Source: Vibrio sp. FE10 (lineage in GTDB: Bacteria; Pseudomonadota; Gammaproteobacteria; Enterobacterales; Vibrionaceae). Taken from it: DNA of 64,000 nt. The notes below the pieces were generated by a model that saw only the letters and a list, made by a program, of their open reading frames with translations, ran no database searches and was not told the origin of the DNA. The position numbers were made by a program, and so were the translations under genes. The first letter of the stretch is position 1, and the number at the start of each line of letters is the position of its first letter. Shown in pieces: positions 1 through 9,898 of this stretch. The stretch is taken from positions 3,348,001 through 3,412,000 of the forward strand of contig NZ_AP028067.1 in NCBI RefSeq assembly GCF_030297155.1, read 5' to 3'.

Positions 1-669
1 TGGCGTCAGTGCGCTCTGCTTTCTTAATATCGCAACTGGTATTTTGATTTTGCCTACATCGTGGAACAATGCGGCAAATGAAAGATCTTTCAACTGTTGC
101 GTATTGTAGCCTTTGGCTTTACCTATCATTAGCGCAACAACAGAGACATTTAATGTATGAAAGTAGATGTCTTCAAAGTCAGCTTTTGCATTCATGAGAT
201 GCAAGGTTACGTTATCGTCACTTACTAGCGTTTCAACAATATCATCAACAAGAGCTTTAACCTCCCCTACCGCATCTAATGGGCGATTACGGATTTTGGT
301 CATCACTGAACGCATTCGGGCAAGCGAACGTTCGAACTCTTTCTCGCAATTACTCACCCTACGACGGTAAGAACTTAGAGTTTCGATACTCTCATGCTTA
401 TCTTTCCACATTCTTTCCGCTTCAAGACTTACCTGTAAATCAGTATCAAGATCTTGTTCACTCACATGGTTAGCGGGTAAGGGAGATGTATCACTTTGGT
501 TCGGGTTTATATAGACGTGCTTAATCCCAAGATGTCGAATGACCTTTACTTGAGCATCATCTTTGATTTTAAAACTGTTGAGTAGAAATGGGTGTTCATT
601 CCATTTTACTGGGAGTCGTATATGTAGACCGGGCTGAATGCGATCTACGGTAATCTTTATGCTGCCCAT
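1..669 (-). CDS. HD-GYP domain c-di-GMP phosphodiesterase-like protein (C-terminus cut off)
   Basis: The first 223 codons are present and the reading frame runs off the left edge. The N-terminal ~115 residues look like a DUF3391 domain (IQPGLHIRLP near the start, then LGIKHVYINP). After a coiled, charged linker an HD-GYP domain begins around residue 150, with YFHTLNVSVVALMIGK and the metal-binding LFHDVGKIKIP. Proteins of this layout hydrolyse cyclic di-GMP and act in the cytoplasm. The GYP motif itself would lie outside the window, so activity cannot be judged. The ATG at 669 has no clear Shine-Dalgarno sequence, being preceded by an A/T-rich run. The gene stands alone here. Confidence 0.85.
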   Translation of the reverse strand, partial: MGSIKITVDRIQPGLHIRLPVKWNEHPFLLNSFKIKDDAQVKVIRHLGIKHVYINPNQSDTSPLPANHVSEQDLDTDLQVSLEAERMWKDKHESIETLSSYRRRVSNCEKEFERSLARMRSVMTKIRNRPLDAVGEVKALVDDIVETLVSDDNVTLHLMNAKADFEDIYFHTLNVSVVALMIGKAKGYNTQQLKDLSFAALFHDVGKIKIPVAILRKQSALTP

Positions 670-752
670 TTTTATATATAATATTGATTATTAATCTCTA
701 TTTATAATTCTAATAAAACCAAGCAGCAATTTCACTATCCAATTTCACAGGT

Positions 753-1160
753 TCAACTTAAAGAATCACAGTGCACCATCCAACGTATACCGAACTTGTC
801 TTCTACTTTGCCAAACCGGGCGCCCCAAAAAGTATCCGCTAGCGGTGTCATTATACGCCCGCCTTGCTTGAGCTTTTCAAAGATGTGTTCCTGAGTCGCG
901 GTATCTTCGGTAACAAGCGAGAGTGCAAGGTTGTTCCCTTCGAGTTCCTTGGCTTTAACACCATCAGACATCATGAGCTTCATGCCGAAGGCTTCGAACT
1001 CAGCATGCATAATCCAATCAGGTTGAGCTCCCTCTATTACTTGTGGCGCATCACTAAAAAGTTGTTTCGATAAAACCACACCGCCAAAACACTTATGGTA
1101 AAAATCCAACGCTTCATTACAACGGCCATCAAAAAACAAATAAGGGGTTACTGTCAGCAT
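753..1160 (-). CDS. VOC-family (glyoxalase/PhnB-like) protein
   Basis: A 135-residue protein of the vicinal-oxygen-chelate fold, of the type often labelled PhnB-like or 3-demethylubiquinone methyltransferase-like. Visible family marks are TPYLFFDGRCNEALDFYHKCFGG at the start and FWGARFGKVEDKFGIRWM at the end. These proteins are small cytosolic dimers, and the substrate cannot be told from sequence. The start is set at the ATG at 1160 because a strong AGAGGAGAGAG ribosome site sits just before it and the family begins with the LTVTPYL strand. An in-frame start 12 codons upstream exists but lacks such a site. It appears monocistronic. Confidence 0.8.
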   Translation of the reverse strand: MLTVTPYLFFDGRCNEALDFYHKCFGGVVLSKQLFSDAPQVIEGAQPDWIMHAEFEAFGMKLMMSDGVKAKELEGNNLALSLVTEDTATQEHIFEKLKQGGRIMTPLADTFWGARFGKVEDKFGIRWMVHCDSLS

Positions 1161-1317
1161 ATCTCTCTCCTCTGCTATTTCTTTAAACATAGACAATAGA
1201 AGAGAGAATGATAGGTAACATTCTGATTTAAGGTGATTAATTTACTAAGAAGTTGAACTACGAAAGGAAACGGTGAAATTTCGGGATGAAACATAAAGAT
1301 CTGACTGATTGAAAAAG

Positions 1318-1440
1318 CATCCCTGCCGCCACAGCGAAGGCAACGTTTTCTGCTCTCCAGATACAACAAAGCCCCGACTTGAGTCGAGGCTTTGTCATTT
1401 AAATATGGTACCGGTAGGCGACTTGACTGGGCTTGCATCC
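1318..1440 (-). pseudogene. Decayed tRNA-Leu fragments beside the intact tRNA-Leu
   Basis: Two short pieces resemble the intact tRNA-Leu at 1518-1602. Bases about 1405-1428 match its 3' end (T-arm end plus acceptor and CCA) with a one-base loss. Bases about 1324-1346 match the variable arm and T-arm region (GTTGCCTTCG then GTGGCGG on the minus strand). A GC-rich hairpin lies between them. The pieces are out of order relative to a real tRNA, so nothing here can fold as one. They look like the ruins of an extra tRNA copy or of an att-site duplication. Confidence 0.5.
1368..1393 (-). terminator. Hairpin downstream of the tRNA remnant
   Basis: An 11-bp stem (AAAGCCTCGAC on the minus strand, one G-U pair) with a 4-base loop. 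The T-run after it is short (GTTGTAT). It looks like the terminator of a former tRNA unit. Confidence 0.5.
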
Positions 1441-1485
1441 AAGCCGACACGCTGGGTTAGGAATTTACAAACGCCCAAAACGACG

Positions 1486-1510
1486 AAAGGTCGCTATAAA
1501 AGCGACCTTT
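1486..1510 (-). terminator. Terminator of the tRNA-Leu gene
   Basis: A perfect 9-bp stem AAAGGTCGC/GCGACCTTT with a 7-base loop lies 7 bases after the tRNA 3' end. On the minus strand it is followed by CGTCGTTTT. Confidence 0.8.
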
Positions 1511-1517
1511 CTATGTT

Positions 1518-1602
1518 TGGTACCGGTAGGCGGACTTGAACCGCCACGCCCGAAGGCAACGGATTTTGAATCCGTCGTGTATACCAATTTCACCATACCG
1601 GC
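1518..1602 (-). tRNA. tRNA-Leu (anticodon CAA)
   Basis: The 85-base minus-strand sequence folds as a class II tRNA. The acceptor arm GCCGGTA pairs with TACCGGT before the discriminator A and an encoded CCA. The anticodon stem ACGGA/TCCGT carries loop TTCAAAA, giving anticodon CAA, which reads UUG. A long variable arm (TTGCCTTCGGGCGT) and a T-arm GGCGG-TTCAAGT-CCGCC follow. The long variable arm and anticodon agree on leucine. A good promoter lies upstream and a terminator downstream, so it forms a single-gene unit. Confidence 0.95.
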
Positions 1603-1636
1603 ATTATCTTGGGGCATTGCCCTTTCGATGTCTGGC

Positions 1637-1664
1637 ATTATACGTATGCGAACTGATGTGGCAA
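1637..1664 (-). promoter_or_regulatory. Sigma70-type promoter of tRNA-Leu
   Basis: On the minus strand TTGCCA (1664-1659) and TATAAT (1642-1637) are separated by 16 bases. The -10 box lies 34 bases before the tRNA 5' end. Confidence 0.65.
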
Positions 1665-1797
1665 GTATAAAAACTTGAATTTATGTGTGTTTGCCGATAA
1701 TTTCGCCACTAAGTCATAAGCTGTGCGTCATGTCTCTTTTCACGCCAAGCCTTAGACTATATTCTGACGCCTAAATTTTTGAAGAAGTAATAACACC

Positions 1798-2274
1798 ATG
1801 ACATCAACAAACACAATGCCACCAGCAGGAGTAATGCGCCGATTTGGTGCCTTGTTCTATGACGCCCTCATCGTAATCGCTATTGAAATGTTGGCGGCTG
1901 GCGTCATTGTCGCTCTGCTGCACGCACTCATGGCGCTTGGCGTTTTTAACCATAGCGGTTATGCCGATGTTAGTGACTTCTTGACGAACCACCCTATCTG
2001 GAGCCCTGCATACACTTTCTACTTAGTCGTAGTTTGGGTGTACTTCTTTGTTTTCTTCTGGACAAGAGCAGGCCAAACGCTAGGAATGAGAGCTTGGAAA
2101 TTGCGTGTTCAAAACAAAGATGGCTCAGCAATTACCGTAACCCAAGCGCTGATTCGCTTAGGAACCTCAGGATTTGGATTAGCAAATCTATGTGTTCCAT
2201 TCGATCCTCAGAAGCGTGGCTTTCACGATATCTGGGCGAAAACTGAAGTAGTCGTGCTACCACAAGCACGATAG
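1798..2274 (+). CDS. RDD-family membrane protein
   Basis: A 158-residue integral membrane protein of the RDD family. The signature appears as RRFGALFYDALIVIA near residue 14, with hydrophobic spans around 20-45, 70-92 and a weaker one near 115-130. GQTLGMRAWKLRV and RGFHDIWAKT are the usual family motifs in the second half. The function of most RDD proteins is unknown, and a role in ion or small-molecule transport has been suggested for some. It is transcribed alone and ends at a two-way terminator shared with the convergent lptG. Confidence 0.85.
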   Translation: MTSTNTMPPAGVMRRFGALFYDALIVIAIEMLAAGVIVALLHALMALGVFNHSGYADVSDFLTNHPIWSPAYTFYLVVVWVYFFVFFWTRAGQTLGMRAWKLRVQNKDGSAITVTQALIRLGTSGFGLANLCVPFDPQKRGFHDIWAKTEVVVLPQAR

Positions 2275-2305
2275 CGCTATTAACTTCGCTACAATCAAGA
2301 TCAAA

Positions 2306-2333
2306 AAAGGAAGGCGTTATGCCTTCCTTTTTC
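2306..2333. terminator. Bidirectional terminator between the RDD gene and lptG
   Basis: A perfect 10-bp stem AAAGGAAGGC/GCCTTCCTTT with a 5-base loop is flanked by T-runs on both strands. It sits between two convergent stop codons. Confidence 0.85.
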
Positions 2334-2336
2334 TAT

Positions 2337-3407
2337 TTACAGTTTCCGCCTCAAGAGCATTATGGCAATTCCGAGGAACACCACGCTCGGGGCGAGCGCA
2401 CCAAAGGCCGGTGGTATTTGATAAACCAAACTGACCGGACCAAAGAACTCACTGGATATATAGAAGGTGAAACCTGCAATAACCCCCGAAAGAATCCTTG
2501 CCCCCATAGTCACACTTCGTAATGGACCAAAGATAAACGACAATGCCATCAACATCATGACTGCTATCGAGATAGGCTGAGTTATCTTTCTCCATAAAGC
2601 GAGTTCATAGCGTGATGCATCTTGCTCCGACGCCTTAAGATAAGAAACATAATCGTACAACCCACTTAAAGACAGCTCTTCAGGCTTAACCGTTACTATC
2701 GCAAGCTTATCTGGAGCGAGTGACGTCTTCCATGAGTATGTCGGTAGGCTTTCTTTAGTAATTTGAATCTCATTTTCGAACGACGTGATCTCGACATCGT
2801 TCATTGTCCAAACGTTGTCTCCAACGTAATCGACCTCTTCAGAGTATATCGCCGTCTTAAGTGCCTTATTTTCATCAAAGCGCCACATATTCAAACCATA
2901 TAGCTTTTCATCGTCAATTTTGACAACGAATATAAAGTCGTTGGCATCACGCGCCCATACCCCACTTTGGGTAGAGATAATATTACCACCAGCAATCGAT
3001 ATGGTTCTTAGGTCACGAGCCATCTTCTGTGCTTGAGGTGCACCCCATTGACCAAGAAGAGTCACGACGATCATTAATGGAATAGCGGTTTTGAGTACCG
3101 ATAGGCCAATATCTAACTTAGAGAAACCCGCCGCCTGCATCACCACCAGTTCAGAACTCGCAGCAAGCATACCCAGCCCAATCAATGCGCCAAGTAACGC
3201 GGCCATTGGAAAGAACATTTCGATATCACGAGGAACACTCAATAGTACGAAATACAGCGCTTGCAATAGATCATAGGTACCACGACCAACCTTTCTCAGC
3301 TGCTCTACGTACTTGATAATCCCAGAGAGACCAACAAACGTCACCAATACCAGTGACGTCGTTGCGATGATGGTTCTGCCTATATATAAATCGAGAATCT
3401 TAAACAC
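2337..3407 (-). CDS. lptG: LPS export ABC transporter permease LptG
   Basis: A 356-residue inner-membrane permease of the YjgP/YjgQ family. With LptF and the ATPase LptB it forms the LptB2FG machine that pulls LPS from the inner membrane onto the LptC-LptA bridge. It has the family layout: membrane spans near residues 15-35, 60-80 and 100-125, a periplasmic beta-jellyroll domain of ~130 residues, and three C-terminal spans. The start is a GTG at 3407, three bases after the lptF stop, and matches the usual N-terminus (FKILDLYIGR). lptB lies 27 kb away in this window, as is normal for the family. Confidence 0.95.
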   Translation of the reverse strand: MFKILDLYIGRTIIATTSLVLVTFVGLSGIIKYVEQLRKVGRGTYDLLQALYFVLLSVPRDIEMFFPMAALLGALIGLGMLAASSELVVMQAAGFSKLDIGLSVLKTAIPLMIVVTLLGQWGAPQAQKMARDLRTISIAGGNIISTQSGVWARDANDFIFVVKIDDEKLYGLNMWRFDENKALKTAIYSEEVDYVGDNVWTMNDVEITSFENEIQITKESLPTYSWKTSLAPDKLAIVTVKPEELSLSGLYDYVSYLKASEQDASRYELALWRKITQPISIAVMMLMALSFIFGPLRSVTMGARILSGVIAGFTFYISSEFFGPVSLVYQIPPAFGALAPSVVFLGIAIMLLRRKL

Positions 3408-3410
3408 GGC

Positions 3411-4511
3411 TTAAGCTAACCTTTTATTCTTGAATTTTTCTTTCAAACGCCTTACTGGCACGCTATCCATAAAGTTTGCACCAATCGCGACAAATAACAA
3501 CAACGCATTAATTGGCCACATGCCGACTACCGCTGGGATATTCCCCTCTTCAATCGAAGATTTGGTTGCACTGATTGCTAAGAAATAGGTTAGGTAAATT
3601 AAAATTGCTGGGCCAATTTTAGCGAAGCGACCTTGTCGAGGGTTCACCGCAGACAGTGGCACAACAAGCATGGTCAACAATGGAATACAAAGCACCAATG
3701 AAATACGCCATTGTAATTCCGCTTTCGCACTGTTTTCTGGATTACCAATCAATTCGAGCGTAGGAATCGCTTCCCAATCTCGACCTTTTTTCTCGACCTC
3801 ACGCTGACCAATTAAGCCTTCGTACTCTTCAAAATGCGTCACCATATAATCAAGACGTGTCGGAATCCCTTCATGACGAGTACCATCGTACATCACAATC
3901 ACTTGGCGACCATCGCTGAGCTCTTTTACATCACCCGACTTAGAGAACATCACACTAGGCAATACCGAATCACGTGGGCGCATTTGAGCAACGAACACAT
4001 TTTCTAACTTATTACCGTCGATATCATCAATGAAAACGACAGAAGAGCCATCAGGCGTACCTTCAAACTTACCTTTTGGCAGCAAATCAACACTGTTTTC
4101 TGCAGCCACTTCTTCATACATTTGCTCAACTTTGTCTTGCGACCAAGGAGACAACCAAAATGAGTTGAAGGCAGCAACAGATGCGGTAATCAAAGCCAAA
4201 TAAAGCGCAGATTGGATAAGGAATTTATTACCAATACCGGTAGCGTTCATTACGACTATTTCACTTTCAGCGTAAAGACGGCCAAAAGTCAGCAAAATAC
4301 CAATATAGATACTGAGTGGAAGCATCAATAAGCCCATCGCTGGCATATTTAGACCAACAATCGACAATATGAGGCTCGCAGGAATATCACCATCAGAGGC
4401 GTCCGCTAAAACACTGATGAATTTTTGGCTGAGAAACACGAGAAAGAGAACAAAAAAGATCGCAAATTGGCTCTTGATTGTCTCGCGGATCAAATATCTA
4501 ACAATAATCAC
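3411..4511 (-). CDS. lptF: LPS export ABC transporter permease LptF
   Basis: A 366-residue partner of LptG with the same fold: N-terminal spans, a periplasmic jellyroll domain and three C-terminal spans. RYLIRETIKSQ at the start, SEIVVMNATGI in the cytoplasmic coupling region and VVPLSAVNPRQGR before the last spans are family hallmarks. The start is placed at the GTG at 4511, which gives the conserved IIVRYLIRE opening. An upstream TTG at 4517 is also possible. It is the first gene of lptF-lptG and is divergent from pepA. Confidence 0.95.
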   Translation of the reverse strand: MIIVRYLIRETIKSQFAIFFVLFLVFLSQKFISVLADASDGDIPASLILSIVGLNMPAMGLLMLPLSIYIGILLTFGRLYAESEIVVMNATGIGNKFLIQSALYLALITASVAAFNSFWLSPWSQDKVEQMYEEVAAENSVDLLPKGKFEGTPDGSSVVFIDDIDGNKLENVFVAQMRPRDSVLPSVMFSKSGDVKELSDGRQVIVMYDGTRHEGIPTRLDYMVTHFEEYEGLIGQREVEKKGRDWEAIPTLELIGNPENSAKAELQWRISLVLCIPLLTMLVVPLSAVNPRQGRFAKIGPAILIYLTYFLAISATKSSIEEGNIPAVVGMWPINALLLFVAIGANFMDSVPVRRLKEKFKNKRLA

Positions 4512-4554
4512 GCTCAAATTACCTATACAAAACTTGTTTTTTTGATTGAATCAC

Positions 4555-4560
4555 TATAAT
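4555..4560 (+). promoter_or_regulatory. Candidate -10 box of the pepA promoter
   Basis: A perfect TATAAT lies in the divergent lptF/pepA gap, 143 bases before the pepA start. The -35 (TTGTTT, 15-base spacing) is poor, so the assignment is tentative. Confidence 0.3.
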
Positions 4561-4703
4561 TTCCCGTTGAACCTTTTATTTTTTTAAATTTTTAGCTAAG
4601 TGTTAGCGTTCTTCTTTAAGGTTAGTTCCATTATAGGATCCAACAAGTAAGAACCCATTATCTAACATTTAGTTCGATTTGTCTTCAGGATGTAGGAGTA
4701 CGC

Positions 4704-6224
4704 ATGGAGTTCAGTGTAAAAAGTGGCAGCCCAGAGAAACAGCGCAGCGCATGTATCGTTGTCGGTGTATTCGAACCGCGCCGCCTTTCTCCAGTAGCCG
4801 AGCAATTAGATAAGATTAGCGATGGCTACATTAGTTCACTGCTTCGTCGCGGTGATCTAGAGGGTAAACCTGGCCAGATGCTGCTACTGCATCAAGTACC
4901 TGGTGTACTTTCAGAACGTGTTCTACTGGTAGGCTGTGGTAAAGAACGTGAGCTAGGCGAGCGTCAATACAAAGAAATTATCCAAAAAACTATCAGCACA
5001 CTAAACGAAACAGGTTCTATGGAAGCAGTATGTTTCCTTACAGAGCTTCACGTTAAAGGTCGCGACACTTACTGGAAAGTTCGTCAAGCAGTAGAAGCAA
5101 CTAAAGATGGTCTTTACACATTCGACCAATTTAAGAGCAACAAACCAGAGACTCGTCGCCCATTGCGTAAATTGGTATTCAACGTACCAACACGTCGCGA
5201 GCTAAGCCTTGGCGAAAAAGCGATCTCTCATGGTCTTGCTATTGCTTCAGGTGTGAAAGCATCTAAAGACCTTGGCAACATGCCACCGAATATCGCAAAC
5301 CCGGCTTACCTAGCTTCTCAAGCTCGTCGTTTAGCTGACGATTATGAGACAGTAAAGACTAAGATCATCGGTGAAGAAGAGATGGAAAAGCTGGGTATGA
5401 CTTCATACTTAGCAGTAGGCCGTGGCTCTAAGAACGAATCTATGATGTCTATCATGGAATACAAAGGTGCTGCTGACCCAAATGCAAAACCTATCGTTCT
5501 AGTGGGTAAAGGTCTTACTTTCGATTCAGGCGGTATCTCACTTAAGCCTGGTGAAGGCATGGATGAGATGAAGTACGACATGTGTGGTGCTGCATCTGTA
5601 TTCGGTACAATGAAAGCATTGGCGAAACTTAACTTGCCAATCAACGTTGTAGGTATTCTTGCGGGCTGTGAAAACATGCCGGGTAGTAATGCTTACCGTC
5701 CAGGTGACATTCTAACAACCATGTCTGGCCAAACAGTTGAAGTACTCAACACTGATGCTGAAGGTCGCTTGGTTCTATGTGATGCTCTAACTTACGTTGA
5801 GCGTTTTGAACCTGATTGTGTTGTTGACGTTGCAACACTAACTGGCGCGTGTGTTATTGCTTTAGGCCACCACATCAGTGGCGTTCTATCAAACCACAAC
5901 CCTCTTTCTCATGAACTTGTTAATGCTTCAGAGCAAGCAAGTGACCGTGCATGGCGTCTACCTATGGCAGACGAGTACCATGAGCAGCTAAACAGCCCGT
6001 TTGCTGATATGGCAAACATCGGTGGCCGCCCTGGCGGTACTATCACCGCAGGTTGTTTCCTGTCTAAATTCACCAAAAAGTACCACTGGGCCCACATCGA
6101 CAGTGCAGGTACAGCGTGGAAGTCAGGCGCAGCGAAAGGCTCGACAGGTCGCCCTGTCTCAATGCTAGTCCAATTCTTATTGAACCGCAGCGGCCATGAG
6201 ACTGAAGAGCAATCTTCAAAATAA
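4704..6224 (+). CDS. pepA: Leucyl aminopeptidase (cytosol aminopeptidase) PepA
   Basis: A 506-residue M17-family, two-metal aminopeptidase that removes N-terminal residues, preferring leucine. The catalytic C-terminal half carries [16 protein letters not shown] at about residue 268 (metal-binding Lys and Asp) and [14 protein letters not shown] at about 348. The N-terminal half is the DNA-binding-capable domain seen in E. coli PepA, which also acts as a transcription factor at carAB and in plasmid dimer resolution. Whether it does so here is unknown, although pyrBI and argF lie nearby. The ATG at 4704 has a GTAGGAG ribosome site. It ends at a terminator and is followed by holC. Confidence 0.97.
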   Translation: MEFSVKSGSPEKQRSACIVVGVFEPRRLSPVAEQLDKISDGYISSLLRRGDLEGKPGQMLLLHQVPGVLSERVLLVGCGKERELGERQYKEIIQKTISTLNETGSMEAVCFLTELHVKGRDTYWKVRQAVEATKDGLYTFDQFKSNKPETRRPLRKLVFNVPTRRELSLGEKAISHGLAIASGVKASKDLGNMPPNIANPAYLASQARRLADDYETVKTKIIGEEEMEKLGMTSYLAVGRGSKNESMMSIMEYKGAADPNAKPIVLVGKGLTFDSGGISLKPGEGMDEMKYDMCGAASVFGTMKALAKLNLPINVVGILAGCENMPGSNAYRPGDILTTMSGQTVEVLNTDAEGRLVLCDALTYVERFEPDCVVDVATLTGACVIALGHHISGVLSNHNPLSHELVNASEQASDRAWRLPMADEYHEQLNSPFADMANIGGRPGGTITAGCFLSKFTKKYHWAHIDSAGTAWKSGAAKGSTGRPVSMLVQFLLNRSGHETEEQSSK

Positions 6225-6226
6225 TG

Positions 6227-6250
6227 AAAAGGGCCTACGGGCCCTTTTTT
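6227..6250 (+). terminator. Terminator after pepA
   Basis: A 9-bp stem AAAAGGGCC/GGCCCTTTT with a 4-base loop and a T-run directly follows the pepA stop. Confidence 0.8.
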
Positions 6251-6323
6251 AATAAGCGCTATTTGTTAGATCCTGTTAGCCAAGTAACATTGATATCCAC
6301 GATTTTCAGTTCGAGTGTTAAGT

Positions 6324-6773
6324 ATGCAGACTGCTACATTTTACATTGTGTCTCCAGACAGCCCGCAAGCCAGCGAAGAAGGTTTTGCTCACTATGTGTT
6401 GTTTCTTGCGCAGCATTTTGCAAAACAAGGCGCTAAACTTTATCTCAACTGTAACGATAAAGATCATGCTGAGCGTATCGCTGAAGTTTTTTGGCAGGTA
6501 GAGCCTACTGAATTTATCGCGCACAACTTGGTTGGCGAAGGCCCAAAATACTCAACGAATATTGAAATAGGCCATCAAGGTGTCAAACCTAATTGGAACC
6601 GCCAATTGGTAATAAATCTGGCCGATAATCATACAACCTTTGCGAACGCCTTTGCTCAGGTGATAGACTTCGTTCCTTGCGAAGAAAAACCTAAGCAACT
6701 CGCTCGAGAAAGGTATAAAATTTACCGTCAGGCTGGATATCAGCTACAAACTATCGAGATTCAACATCCATAG
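6324..6773 (+). CDS. holC: DNA polymerase III chi subunit HolC
   Basis: A 149-residue clamp-loader accessory subunit. HolC binds HolD (psi) and single-strand binding protein and links the replisome to SSB-coated DNA. The N-terminal ATFYIVSPDSPQ, the internal DKDHAERIAEVFW and the C-terminal RERYKIYRQAGYQL fit the family, and the length is within a few residues of the E. coli protein (147). The start is placed at the ATG at 6324, and a GTG three codons upstream is the alternative. Order pepA-holC-valS is the same as in E. coli. Confidence 0.93.
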   Translation: MQTATFYIVSPDSPQASEEGFAHYVLFLAQHFAKQGAKLYLNCNDKDHAERIAEVFWQVEPTEFIAHNLVGEGPKYSTNIEIGHQGVKPNWNRQLVINLADNHTTFANAFAQVIDFVPCEEKPKQLARERYKIYRQAGYQLQTIEIQHP

Positions 6774-6875
6774 TCAAACCTCATAGTTAAAGCTATCTTT
6801 GGATTTAGATTCAAGAAGCTTCACTTATGAAGTTTGACCACGATTAACCATTCACAGTATCCGTTTAAGAGCACT

Positions 6876-9749
6876 ATGGAAAAGACATACAACCCAACAT
6901 CAATCGAACAAGCTCTGTATAAGACTTGGGAAGAGAAAGGCTACTTTAAGCCACACGGTGACACATCAAAAGAAGCTTACAGCATCATGATCCCGCCACC
7001 GAACGTCACTGGTAGCCTACACATGGGTCACGCGTTCCAAGATACGATCATGGATACGCTTATCCGTGCTCAACGTATGAAAGGCAAAAATACGCTTTGG
7101 CAAGTGGGTACTGACCACGCTGGTATCGCAACTCAAATGGTTGTTGAGCGTAAGATCGCCGCTGAAGAAGGCAAAACAAAACACGACTACGGCCGTGAAG
7201 CTTTCATCGACAAGATCTGGGAATGGAAAGGCGAATCAGGCGGCACGATCACTCAACAACTTCGTCGTCTTGGTGCATCTGTAGATTGGGATCGTGAGCG
7301 ATTCACTATGGATGACGGCCTATCGGCAGCGACTCAAGAAGTATTTGTTCGTCTATACGAAGAAGACCTAATCTACCGTGGTAAGCGTCTAGTAAACTGG
7401 GATCCTAAACTGCACACTGCAATTTCTGATCTTGAAGTTGAAAACAAAGACAAAAAAGGTTTCATGTGGCACTTCCGCTACCCACTGGCGAATGGTGTAA
7501 AAACAGCTGACGGCAAAGACTACATCGTCGTTGCGACTACGCGTCCTGAAACCATGCTTGGTGATACCGGCGTTGCGGTTAACCCAGAAGATCCTCGCTA
7601 CAAAGATCTTATCGGTAAAGAAATCCTGCTTCCTATCGTTAACCGTCTTATCCCTATCGTAGGTGATGAGCACGCTGACATGGATAAAGGCACGGGTTGT
7701 GTGAAAATCACGCCAGCTCATGACTTTAACGATTACGAAGTGGGCAAGCGCCATAGCCTACCAATGATCAACATCCTAACGTTCAACGGTGATATCCGTG
7801 ATGCGGCAGAAATCTTCACAACGAACGGTGAAGAGAGCGATGTGTACTCAACAGAACTTCCAGCTAAATACCAAGGTATGGAGCGCTTTGCTGCTCGTCG
7901 TGCAACGGTTGCTGAATTTGAAGAGCTAGGCCTACTTGAAGAGATCAAAGATCACGATCTAACCGTTCCTTACGGTGACCGTGGTGGCGTGGTTATCGAA
8001 CCAATGCTGACTGACCAATGGTACGTGCGTACAGCGCCTCTTGCTGCGCCTGCTGTTAAAGCCGTTGAAGATGGTGAGATCCAATTCGTACCTAAGCAGT
8101 ACGAAAACATGTACTTCGCGTGGATGCGTGACGTGCAAGACTGGTGTATCTCTCGTCAACTTTGGTGGGGGCACCGTATCCCAGCATGGTACGACAACGA
8201 TGGTAAAGTTTACGTAGGTCGCACTGAAGAAGAAGTTCGTGAAAAGAACAACCTTTCACCGGTAATTGTTCTTAAGCAAGACAACGACGTTCTTGATACC
8301 TGGTTCTCTTCTGCACTTTGGACGTTCGGCACACAAGGCTGGCCTGAAGATACTGAAGCAATGAAAACATTCCACCCATCAGAAGTACTAGTATCTGGTT
8401 TTGATATTATCTTCTTCTGGGTTGCTCGTATGATCATGATGACTATGCACTTCGTGAAAGACGAAGATGGCAAGGCTCAAGTACCTTTCAAAACTGTTTA
8501 CATGACGGGTCTTATCCGTGATGAAAACGGCGACAAGATGTCTAAGTCGAAAGGTAACGTGCTTGACCCAATCGATATGATTGACGGCATCGGCCTTGAA
8601 GAGCTAGTAGAGAAGCGTTGTGGCAACATGATGCAACCTAAACTAGCTGCTAAGATCGAAAAAGCTACACGTAAAACTTTCGAAGATGGTATCGAACCAT
8701 ACGGTACTGATGCGTTACGTTTCACTCTTGCTGCTATGGCTTCAACTGGCCGTGACATCAACTGGGACATGAAGCGTCTTGAAGGTTACCGTAACTTCTG
8801 TAACAAGCTATGGAACGCAAGCCGTTACGTACTGATGAACACAGAAGAGCACGATTGTGGCATGTCACTGTCTGTTGAAGACCGTGCAAACATGGAATTC
8901 TCTCTAGCTGATAAGTGGATTGAATCTCAGTTTGAAGTTGCTGCGAAAGAGTTTAACGCTCACCTAGACAACTACCGTCTAGATATGGCGGCAAACACGC
9001 TTTACGAATTCATCTGGAACCAATTCTGTGACTGGTACCTAGAGCTAACTAAACCTGTTCTTTGGAAGGGTACTGAAGCTCAACAACAAGCGACTCGTTA
9101 CACGCTTATTACGGTTCTTGAGAAGACCCTACGTCTGGCTCACCCTGTTCTTCCTTACATCACTGAATCTATCTGGCAGAGCGTTAAGCCGCTAGTAGAC
9201 GGCGTTGAAGGCGAGACAATCATGACTCAAGCGCTTCCTCAGTTTAATGAAGCTAACTTCAATGCTGAGATCGTTGACGATATCGAATGGGTTAAGACTT
9301 TCATCACTGCTATCCGTAACCTACGTGCGGAATACGACATTGCACCAAGCCAAGGCTTAGAAGTAATGATCAAAGTCGCTGATGAGAAAGATGCCGCTCG
9401 TATCGAAGCAAACAAGATCGTTCTTACTTCTCTAGCTAAGCTAGACGATATTAAAGTTCTAGCAGACGGCGAAGCAACTCCGGCTTGTGCAACTAAGTTA
9501 GTTGGCAAATCTGAGCTGATGATCCCAATGGCTGGTCTTATCGACAAAGATGCAGAGCTTGCTCGTCTAGATAAAGAAGTAGCGAAGACTCACGGTGAGA
9601 TTAAGCGTATCGAAGGTAAGCTAGGTAACGAAGGTTTTGTTGCTAAAGCACCAGAAGCGGTTATCGCGAAAGAGCGTGAAAAGCTTGAAGGCTACCAAGA
9701 AACTCTTATTAAGCTAGAAGAGCAAAAAGCGACCATCGCAGCTTTATAA
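6876..9749 (+). CDS. valS: Valyl-tRNA synthetase
   Basis: A 957-residue class Ia synthetase that charges tRNA-Val and edits misacylated threonine. The HIGH motif appears as HMGH about residue 49 after PPPNVTGSL, and KMSKSKGNV about residue 553. The CP1 editing domain (around 200-400) has [14 protein letters not shown] and [19 protein letters not shown]. The C-terminal ~70 residues form the charged coiled coil that contacts tRNA, ending in EREKLEGY. The start is placed at the ATG at 6876 to match the conserved MEKTYNP opening. An upstream TTG in frame has no support. Confidence 0.97.
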   Translation: MEKTYNPTSIEQALYKTWEEKGYFKPHGDTSKEAYSIMIPPPNVTGSLHMGHAFQDTIMDTLIRAQRMKGKNTLWQVGTDHAGIATQMVVERKIAAEEGKTKHDYGREAFIDKIWEWKGESGGTITQQLRRLGASVDWDRERFTMDDGLSAATQEVFVRLYEEDLIYRGKRLVNWDPKLHTAISDLEVENKDKKGFMWHFRYPLANGVKTADGKDYIVVATTRPETMLGDTGVAVNPEDPRYKDLIGKEILLPIVNRLIPIVGDEHADMDKGTGCVKITPAHDFNDYEVGKRHSLPMINILTFNGDIRDAAEIFTTNGEESDVYSTELPAKYQGMERFAARRATVAEFEELGLLEEIKDHDLTVPYGDRGGVVIEPMLTDQWYVRTAPLAAPAVKAVEDGEIQFVPKQYENMYFAWMRDVQDWCISRQLWWGHRIPAWYDNDGKVYVGRTEEEVREKNNLSPVIVLKQDNDVLDTWFSSALWTFGTQGWPEDTEAMKTFHPSEVLVSGFDIIFFWVARMIMMTMHFVKDEDGKAQVPFKTVYMTGLIRDENGDKMSKSKGNVLDPIDMIDGIGLEELVEKRCGNMMQPKLAAKIEKATRKTFEDGIEPYGTDALRFTLAAMASTGRDINWDMKRLEGYRNFCNKLWNASRYVLMNTEEHDCGMSLSVEDRANMEFSLADKWIESQFEVAAKEFNAHLDNYRLDMAANTLYEFIWNQFCDWYLELTKPVLWKGTEAQQQATRYTLITVLEKTLRLAHPVLPYITESIWQSVKPLVDGVEGETIMTQALPQFNEANFNAEIVDDIEWVKTFITAIRNLRAEYDIAPSQGLEVMIKVADEKDAARIEANKIVLTSLAKLDDIKVLADGEATPACATKLVGKSELMIPMAGLIDKDAELARLDKEVAKTHGEIKRIEGKLGNEGFVAKAPEAVIAKEREKLEGYQETLIKLEEQKATIAAL

Positions 9750-9773
9750 TCCATGCGATAGTTTTTAAGTAAG

Positions 9774-9803
9774 AAAAAGGGCAGATAATAATCTGCCCTT
9801 TTT
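9774..9803. terminator. Terminator after valS, usable from both sides
   Basis: A perfect 13-bp stem (AAAAAGGGCAGAT/ATCTGCCCTTTTT) with an AATA loop lies between valS and the convergent M48 gene. T-runs exist on both strands. Confidence 0.85.
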
Positions 9804-9898
9804 ATTGTCTAAAATTCGGTGATAATTGTTTGATTAATATAAATTACAATTAGATAACAATGATTTAGGTATTAACACTAACCCTTTTCACTAAACAA

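Noticed and set aside
1309..1678. Two plus-strand ORFs across the tRNA-Leu region.
   Set aside because: They read antisense through the tRNA and its terminators, with no ribosome site and no protein-like composition.
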